The notes under the pieces are model-generated. The model made no database searches, was not told the origin of the DNA, and saw only the letters and a program-made list of their open reading frames with translations. Source: an uncultured Atopobium sp. (GTDB taxonomy: Bacteria > Actinomycetota > Coriobacteriia > Coriobacteriales > Atopobiaceae). Taken from it: a stretch of DNA of 10,475 bases. A program made the position numbers and the translations under genes. Every line of letters starts with the position of its first letter. Positions within the stretch are counted from its first letter, which is position 1. Positions 6,336-10,475 of this stretch are shown in pieces. Where the stretch lies: positions 1 through 10,475 of the forward strand of contig CALBBS010000151.1 of NCBI GenBank assembly GCA_937926845.1. Direction: 5' to 3'.

Positions 6336-7270
6336 TACTCTGATGCCTCCTCTCCAAGACGAATGCGTGGATCAACTACCGCGTACAAGATATCAACAAG
6401 CAGATAGATAACAACGCAGATAATTGCCACGTACATGACACTACCCTGAATCAACGGCAAGTCACGAGCATTAATTGCATCGATAAGCAGCTTACCCATA
6501 CCGTTCATGTTGAAGATCTGCTCAATGATGATGGAACCAGTAAGGATGTCTCCCAGCTGAGATCCAGCAATGGTAATAATTGGGATAAGAGCATTTCTGA
6601 GCGCATGTTTCAAAACAATAGCGGAGCGCTTAAGGCCCTTAGCTTCAGCAGTTCTAATATAGTCCTGATTTAATACATCCAGCATGCTAGTCCTGGTAAC
6701 ACGAGCAATACTTGCTGCGTAACGAGAACCCAGTGCAATGACAGGAAGAACGTAGGCGTTTGGTGTTTTAACGCCTGATAGCGGGAACCACTTAAGCGTC
6801 AAGGCAAAAATAATCTGCAGTACTAATGCCACCCAGAATGAAGGGGCAGAAATACCAAAGATTGCAGCTGACATAAGCGTTCTATCAAGCCATTTTCCAT
6901 GGTTTACTGCGGCGAGAATACCCATCAAAAGACCAAGTACTATGGCAAAAAGATACGCAAACACCGCTAAGCGTAGCGTAACTCCCAAAGCCTTAGTCAG
7001 AAGTGCAATGACAGGTCGCTTCTGAGTGTAAGAAGTTCCAAAATCTCCACCAAGCATTTTTACAAACCAGTTTGCGTACTGCTCTGGAATTGGCTTATCA
7101 AGACCCATGGTGTGACGGACCTGTTGAACAGTTGCCTCATCAGCCATATCGCCCATCATGACTCGTACTGGGTCACCTGGGACAATGTTCAAGACAAAAA
7201 ACGTTAAAGCAGAAATACAAACTACAACGCTCACTGCTTGAAGGATTCGTTTGATTAGAAACGATCTCAC
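6335..7270 (-). CDS. oppB: Oligopeptide ABC transporter permease OppB
   Basis: Inner-membrane permease, 311 residues, partner of OppC. It starts with the amphipathic and membrane segment typical of OppB/DppB (RSFLIKRILQAVSVVVCISA), followed by the conserved FFVLNIVPGDPVRVMMGD (24-41). Several hydrophobic spans surround the EAA-type loop at about 204-230 (AEAKGLKR, ending ALIP). The C-terminus has the usual VVDPRIRLG. The start is GTG 7268-7270, supported by GAGAGGAG ending 7 nt upstream. Its end overlaps oppC by one base. It is 84 nt from the oppA stop, a gap that holds a hairpin and may lower permease expression relative to the binding protein. Confidence 0.92.
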   Translation of the reverse strand: MRSFLIKRILQAVSVVVCISALTFFVLNIVPGDPVRVMMGDMADEATVQQVRHTMGLDKPIPEQYANWFVKMLGGDFGTSYTQKRPVIALLTKALGVTLRLAVFAYLFAIVLGLLMGILAAVNHGKWLDRTLMSAAIFGISAPSFWVALVLQIIFALTLKWFPLSGVKTPNAYVLPVIALGSRYAASIARVTRTSMLDVLNQDYIRTAEAKGLKRSAIVLKHALRNALIPIITIAGSQLGDILTGSIIIEQIFNMNGMGKLLIDAINARDLPLIQGSVMYVAIICVVIYLLVDILYAVVDPRIRLGEEASE

Positions 7271-7299
7271 TCCTGAGCTCCTCTCCCCTCAAGAAAATG

Positions 7300-7330
7300 A
7301 AGCGGCATCCAAGAATCTTAGATGCCGCTT
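7300..7330 (-). promoter_or_regulatory. Intercistronic hairpin between oppA and oppB
   Basis: A perfect 10-bp stem (AAGCGGCATC pairing with GATGCCGCTT) encloses an 11-nt loop, starting 24 nt after the oppA stop on the minus strand. The stem is followed by CATTTTCTT rather than a solid T-run, which suggests partial termination or protection of the oppA mRNA 3' end. Either would yield more binding protein than permease, a common arrangement in ABC importers. Confidence 0.65.
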
Positions 7331-7354
7331 TAAAGTTTATAGCAAGTTTGCTAC

Positions 7355-9001
7355 TTAGTCCTCTGGAACGGTGTAATCGGGATTAGATGTATCAATATCA
7401 ATATCATAGAAGTGATAAATCAAGTTTCCAACCTTAGCGTTCAGGACGTACTTCTTAGCGACAAAGGAGTTCTTTGGCCAATACAAAGGAAGTGTAGCAA
7501 AGTCCGTACGAGTCAGCAGGTTGTCTGCGTTCTTGTAGTCTTCAGCCCTCTTGTCCTTGTTAAGCTCAGAGCGAGCCTCAACAAGAAGCTTGTCGAACTC
7601 TGGGTTGTTGTAGAAAGATGACTTCTTTGCGGCGTTAGTGCTGTAGAAGTAGGTATACATATGCTGATCGCCGTCAGCAAACAGTGGATACCAACCAAGA
7701 GTAGTAATCTGAAGGTTGCCGGCAGCCCAGTCAGTGTTCCAAACTGCATTATCCTCTACCTGAACGTCAAGGGTAACGCCAACCTTGCTCCAGTACTCCT
7801 GAACAGCAACAAGGAGCTTCTCGTAAGACTTTCTAACCTTTGCGGAAAGCTTAAGGTCTGATGCACCAGCCTCAGCAAGAAGAGACTTAGCCTTCTCTGG
7901 ATCGTACTCAAAAGCAGGAGCGCTCTTGTCGTAACCAGGTGTTGCAGGTGCAAGCCAACCGCTTGAAACAGTACCATTACCAGAAGCGATGTTATCAACA
8001 AGCTCCTGACGGTTAATTGCCAGAGAAAGTGCCTGACGAACCTTAGGATCAGTCAAACCAAGACCCTCTTTAAGGTTAAGGTTGATGAAGTTAACGCCAA
8101 GGGTCTGATATACAGTAATAAGATCCTTTACGTCAGCATCGCTTGAATACTGCTGATACAGAGAAGATGGAAGATCGCAGAAGTCAATGTCATTGTTCTT
8201 AAATGCAAGCAGCTGAGTATTGGAATCGTCATAGAAGTGAATACGAATCTCATCCAGTGCAGGCTTGCCGTCATGGTAGTCATCAAAACGCTCAAGAACA
8301 ACCTCAGTGGTGTCATCGTTGCTCTTAATCTTGTACTTACCAGTACCAATAAGGTTAGTACCAGTACCCCAATCAGCACCAGCAGCCTCACAAGCCTTCT
8401 CTGGGAAGATGCAAGCATAAGAAATACCAAGAACGCTTACAAAAACAACATAAGGCTCAGAAAGTGTAAAGGTGAAGTGAGTATCATCCTGAACAGTGAG
8501 ACCTTCAAGCTCAGTGGCATTGCCAGCAAGCATCTCTGGAGCGCCCTTAATCTTGTCAAAGAAGCTAGTGGAGAGAGCCTTGGTCTCTGGCTTAAACATA
8601 CGCTCAAAGGTGTACTTAACATCCTTTGCAGTCAGAGTAGTACCATCGTGGAACTTAATGCCCTCTTTAAGCTCGCACTTAAGGGTAAGACCATCAGACT
8701 CAAAAGTTGGGATCTCTTTGAGCAGACATGTGACAAGCTCATTATCCTCAGTCCATCGAAGCAAAGACTCACAAACAGCGTCTGCAATACTTGCAGACTG
8801 TGAGTTGTTTGCACGCTGCATATCCAGGCCCTGCTTAGAGTTTGCGGAACCATAAAGAAGAATCTTCTTTTTATCAGAAGCCTGAGGAGTATCAGTAGAG
8901 GAAGGGCTGCAGCCAGCCAGCATCATAGATGCACCACCACCAGCCGCTACCATACCTGATGCCTTCAAAAAATTACGACGGCTGAGTGAATTTTCCAGCA
9001 T
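7355..9001 (-). CDS. oppA: Oligopeptide ABC transporter substrate-binding lipoprotein OppA, first gene of the operon
   Basis: Extracytoplasmic peptide-binding protein of family 5 (SBP_bac_5), 548 residues. The N-terminus has a consensus twin-arginine motif SRRNFLK (7-13), a Gly/Ala-rich hydrophobic core and the lipobox LAGC with Cys31. Folded export by Tat and lipid anchoring are therefore expected. The family signature is LKEGIKFHDGTTLTAKDVKY (111-130), with NLIGTGKYKI further on. It shares blocks such as TTEVVLE, FPEKAC/YPEKAC and AAKKSSFYN with the paralogue at 1381-2985, with synonymous sites well diverged, so the duplication is not recent. The ATG at 8999-9001 follows GAAGGG by 5 nt. Upstream are candidate promoters and AGGTA repeats. 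The ligand is most likely oligopeptides, judged from the complete oppBCDF set behind it. Confidence 0.93.
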   Translation of the reverse strand: MLENSLSRRNFLKASGMVAAGGGASMMLAGCSPSSTDTPQASDKKKILLYGSANSKQGLDMQRANNSQSASIADAVCESLLRWTEDNELVTCLLKEIPTFESDGLTLKCELKEGIKFHDGTTLTAKDVKYTFERMFKPETKALSTSFFDKIKGAPEMLAGNATELEGLTVQDDTHFTFTLSEPYVVFVSVLGISYACIFPEKACEAAGADWGTGTNLIGTGKYKIKSNDDTTEVVLERFDDYHDGKPALDEIRIHFYDDSNTQLLAFKNNDIDFCDLPSSLYQQYSSDADVKDLITVYQTLGVNFINLNLKEGLGLTDPKVRQALSLAINRQELVDNIASGNGTVSSGWLAPATPGYDKSAPAFEYDPEKAKSLLAEAGASDLKLSAKVRKSYEKLLVAVQEYWSKVGVTLDVQVEDNAVWNTDWAAGNLQITTLGWYPLFADGDQHMYTYFYSTNAAKKSSFYNNPEFDKLLVEARSELNKDKRAEDYKNADNLLTRTDFATLPLYWPKNSFVAKKYVLNAKVGNLIYHFYDIDIDTSNPDYTVPED

Positions 9002-9028
9002 GTTAACCCTTCTTTCTTATTAAAACGA

Positions 9029-9059
9029 TTTATAAGACAACCCTGCTGGGGTTTGATAA
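9029..9059 (-). promoter_or_regulatory. Proximal promoter candidate for oppA with a dyad in a 19-bp spacer
   Basis: On the minus strand TATAAA (9029-9034) is a good -10 element lying 28 nt before the oppA ATG. TTATCA (9054-9059) is a 4-of-6 -35 match at a long 19-bp spacing. The spacer contains the dyad AACCC-TGCTG-GGGTT (9039-9053, plus-strand reading). The leader would be about 20 nt. This is a consensus match only. Confidence 0.35.
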
Positions 9060-9070
9060 CTATACATAAC

Positions 9071-9100
9071 AATTACCAGCATCTACCTATATATACCTAT
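9071..9100 (-). repeat. Three tandem 10-bp AGGTA-type repeats upstream of oppA
   Basis: Read on the minus strand the units are ATAGGTATAT (9091-9100), ATAGGTAGAT (9081-9090) and a weaker GCTGGTAATT (9071-9080), all sharing GGTA in exact 10-bp register. One unit per helical turn puts them on one face of the DNA. They lie just upstream of the proximal -35 candidate, a usual position for activator sites, and may bind several copies of one regulator. Confidence 0.5.
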
Positions 9101-9143
9101 GATGAAATAGACATGAAACATTAAATTGTGACGATAACAGCAA

Positions 9144-9170
9144 AATCTATTTACCTGCACTTTTTGTCAA
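9144..9170 (-). promoter_or_regulatory. Distal promoter candidate for the opp operon
   Basis: A perfect -35 hexamer TTGACA (9165-9170, minus strand) is followed after 15 bp by TAGATT (9144-9149), a 4-of-6 -10 match. The spacing is short of the 17-bp ideal. A transcript from here would have a leader of about 135 nt covering the tandem AGGTA repeats. Confidence 0.35.
9149..9158 (-). repeat. AGGTA-type decamer, fourth copy
   Basis: GCAGGTAAAT on the minus strand matches the tandem units at 9071-9100. It lies inside the spacer of the distal promoter candidate, touching its -10 element, so a protein bound here would compete with RNA polymerase. Confidence 0.35.
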
Positions 9171-9180
9171 ACCATATAGA

Positions 9181-9190
9181 ATTTACCTAT
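9181..9190 (-). repeat. AGGTA-type decamer, fifth copy
   Basis: ATAGGTAAAT on the minus strand differs by one base from each of the two best tandem units. It lies 10 bp upstream of the TTGACA of the distal promoter candidate and 32 bp (about three turns) from the copy at 9149. Confidence 0.35.
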
Positions 9191-9244
9191 ACACAAAGAT
9201 AAATAATGACTAAGCATTTTTGGACAGTTGTCCATTATGTTCAT

Positions 9245-9280
9245 AAAAATATTGGCAGGTATCAAAGCGATACCTGCCAA
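9245..9280 (-). terminator. Rho-independent terminator of the LPXTG surface-protein gene
   Basis: A perfect 12-bp stem (TTGGCAGGTATC pairing with GATACCTGCCAA, 9252-9263 with 9269-9280) has a 5-nt loop. On the minus strand it is followed by TATTTTTAT. It starts 33 nt after the stop codon of the surface-protein gene and isolates that gene from the opp operon. The plus-strand side is followed by A residues, so it acts in one direction only. Confidence 0.85.
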
Positions 9281-9313
9281 AACAAAAAACCTGTAACGAG
9301 AGCACTCTCTGTC

Positions 9314-10475
9314 TTAGTGCTTACGCTTCATAAGTCCTGCAGCTGTCAAAGCAGATGCACTCATAACCATAAGAGGCATTACCAGAAGCTCTTCACCCGT
9401 ATTTGGAAGCTGTGCTTTCTTCTTCTTTGTCTTCTTCTCTTTTACTGGAGAAGCAGGATTGGAAGGCTCTTCTGGAGCTGGAGCTGGCGTTGGTGTTGGT
9501 GCTGAAGTATCAGACTTAACAGTTAGGGTAACTGTCTTTGCTGCCTCGTAGTCATTACCTGCAGCTGCAGCATTACCGTTGAAGTAATAATAATATGTAA
9601 CGGAGTATGCGCCAGGAGTCTTAGAAATCTCTTCTGCCTTCTGAGCAACAGTTGCTGCATCCATGGTTGCTGTATCAAGTACAACTGCACCACTCTGATC
9701 AACAACCTGAACGCGAGCATCGGCAGAACCAGCAGCAGGGGTGACCTGACCAGCACTGTGATCAACCATAGCATCAAGATTGTCAAGAATACTCCAGGTG
9801 TCTTGATTAGCGGTAATGGTGACATCGTGCGCAGTGACTACCTGTCTAAGCTCTGTATAAAGAGGAGAAATAACGCCGTTGTTAAGATCAAGAGCATCAG
9901 TAGAACCCTCAGAAGCGTAAATACGAAGAGCTCCTGTAGAGCTACTTGTGTATGAATACTCCTGGTACACATCATCAGAAAGATCATTATCAACAGCCAA
10001 CTGCCAACCAGGGATATTAAGGTACAGTCCCCTATTGGAATTACCCGTGTGAACTGAATAGCCAAGATCTCTCATGGCATTCTTGATGTTGGTAAGATCA
10101 ATGTAGTAAGCGCCACCCGTATAGAGAGTGTCGTTCACAGTTGCACTATGGCGATCTTCATAAAGAATGTTATCTATATAGATATCACTCGTAGAGATAG
10201 TTGGCATAGAGCTCTGATCATCCTGAGGAATTGCGTAATAACTACCATCAGCCTTGATGATTACGCCAAGATACTTTTTGTTGCTGCTCAAAATAGAGTT
10301 GTTAGTTCCCTGCTCTAAGACTTGCCTTGCAAACCTGATGGAGGTGCGAGGATTTCCGTAGGAAGTCTTATGATCAAGTAGATACTGAGTAAGGGGAACA
10401 TAATTTGTGCCATACAGATTAATGGCAGAAGGATTAGTGAGTGTAAGAGGAACCGTAAGGGTAATAAGATCGGAA
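9314..10475 (-). CDS. LPXTG cell-wall-anchored surface protein, C-terminal part, runs off the right edge
   Basis: 386 codons of an open frame continue to the window edge. No start with a ribosome binding site is visible, and a signal peptide must lie outside. The C-terminus is a complete sortase sorting signal: LPNTG (9395-9409), a hydrophobic stretch (LVMPLMVMSASALTAAGL) and the tail MKRKH. Before it lies a Pro/Thr/Ala-rich spacer (APTPTPAPAPEEP) and a lysine-rich run (KEKKTKKKK), as expected for a wall-spanning region. The segment before that, from about ITANQDTW through YSVTYYYYFNG to KTVTLTVKSD, resembles a beta-rich Ig-like module. Further upstream, ATVNDTLYTGG, YYIDLTNIKN and AMRDLGYSVHTG vaguely recall copper-amine-oxidase N-terminal-type repeats. 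I do not recognise the whole protein; adhesion or a cell-surface role is only inferred. A TTG at 10289-10291 is not credible as the start. Confidence 0.85.
   Translation of the reverse strand, partial: SDLITLTVPLTLTNPSAINLYGTNYVPLTQYLLDHKTSYGNPRTSIRFARQVLEQGTNNSILSSNKKYLGVIIKADGSYYAIPQDDQSSMPTISTSDIYIDNILYEDRHSATVNDTLYTGGAYYIDLTNIKNAMRDLGYSVHTGNSNRGLYLNIPGWQLAVDNDLSDDVYQEYSYTSSSTGALRIYASEGSTDALDLNNGVISPLYTELRQVVTAHDVTITANQDTWSILDNLDAMVDHSAGQVTPAAGSADARVQVVDQSGAVVLDTATMDAATVAQKAEEISKTPGAYSVTYYYYFNGNAAAAGNDYEAAKTVTLTVKSDTSAPTPTPAPAPEEPSNPASPVKEKKTKKKKAQLPNTGEELLVMPLMVMSASALTAAGLMKRKH

Larger units (their letters stand above)
9002..9313. other. 312-bp noncoding region upstream of the opp operon
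   Basis: No convincing coding frame is present. From the oppA side it holds the oppA ribosome binding site, a proximal promoter candidate (9029-9059), three tandem AGGTA decamers (9071-9100), a distal promoter candidate (9144-9170), two further decamer copies (9149-9158 and 9181-9190) and the terminator of the surface-protein gene (9245-9280). The stretch is markedly AT-rich compared with the flanking genes. Confidence 0.8.

Noticed and set aside
8237..8803. A 188-codon open frame on the plus strand
   Set aside because: Antisense to oppA, with low-complexity Ser/Leu/Lys composition and no family resemblance. It is a shadow of the real gene.
9002..9200. A riboswitch or T-box leader upstream of oppA
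   Set aside because: No T-box sequence, specifier stem or terminator/antiterminator pair is visible between the promoter candidates and the ATG; only a 5-bp hairpin is present.
9252..9280. GCAGGTATC in the terminator stem as further copies of the AGGTA decamer
   Set aside because: The match is partial and fully explained by the terminator hairpin. It is not in register with the oppA-proximal repeats.
9314..10291. A complete 325-residue surface protein starting at a TTG
   Set aside because: The frame stays open for another 61 codons to the window edge. There is no ribosome binding site before the TTG and no signal peptide after it, which a sortase substrate must have.
1..10475. Mobile element, CRISPR array, tRNA/rRNA genes or attachment sites
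   Set aside because: No transposase or integrase motifs, no regularly spaced palindromic repeats and no tRNA-like cloverleaf ends were seen on either strand.

Overview
The window looks like chromosomal DNA from a low-to-mid-GC member of the Coriobacteriia (Actinomycetota), most likely of the Atopobium/Lancefieldella type. This is inferred from protein style: twin-arginine lipoprotein signals on the peptide-binding proteins, an LPNTG sortase-anchored surface protein, strong GGAGG ribosome binding sites, and base composition by eye in the mid-40s percent GC. No rRNA, tRNA, CRISPR array, transposase, integrase or phage gene is visible.

Layout. At the left, on the minus strand, are the N-terminal 95 codons of a peptidase T gene (1-285) and a complete class I glutamine-amidotransferase-like hydrolase of the gamma-glutamyl-GABA hydrolase family (348-1142). 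A good hairpin terminator lies between them. A divergent intergenic region (1143-1380) holds an 18-bp palindrome, a second dyad and a possible tiny leader ORF. A plus-strand gene for a family 5 peptide-binding lipoprotein follows (1381-2985) and ends in a strong bidirectional terminator (3006-3041).

Converging on that terminator is a five-gene minus-strand operon for a complete oligopeptide ABC importer. In transcription order it is oppA (7355-9001), oppB (6335-7270), oppC (5379-6335), oppD (4196-5362) and oppF (3081-4193). The spacing is tight: a TAATG overlap at oppB/oppC, 16 nt at oppC/oppD and 2 nt at oppD/oppF. An 84-nt gap with a hairpin separates oppA from oppB. The 312-bp region upstream of oppA (9002-9313) carries candidate promoters and five copies of an AGGTA-centred decamer, three of them in perfect 10-bp tandem. 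Beyond a terminator (9245-9280), the C-terminal 386 residues of a cell-wall-anchored surface protein run off the right edge.

How the genes fit together. The two binding proteins are clear paralogues and could both deliver peptides to the single OppBCDF translocator, where OppD and OppF hydrolyse ATP. Imported peptides could then be cut by peptidase T, with the amidotransferase-fold hydrolase possibly acting on gamma-glutamyl compounds. This is a coherent peptide-uptake and utilisation locus, as expected for a peptide-fermenting oral or mucosal actinobacterium. I see no clearly new multi-gene system. The less ordinary material is regulatory (phased AGGTA repeats, the palindrome, hairpins at gene junctions) and the unrecognised surface protein.
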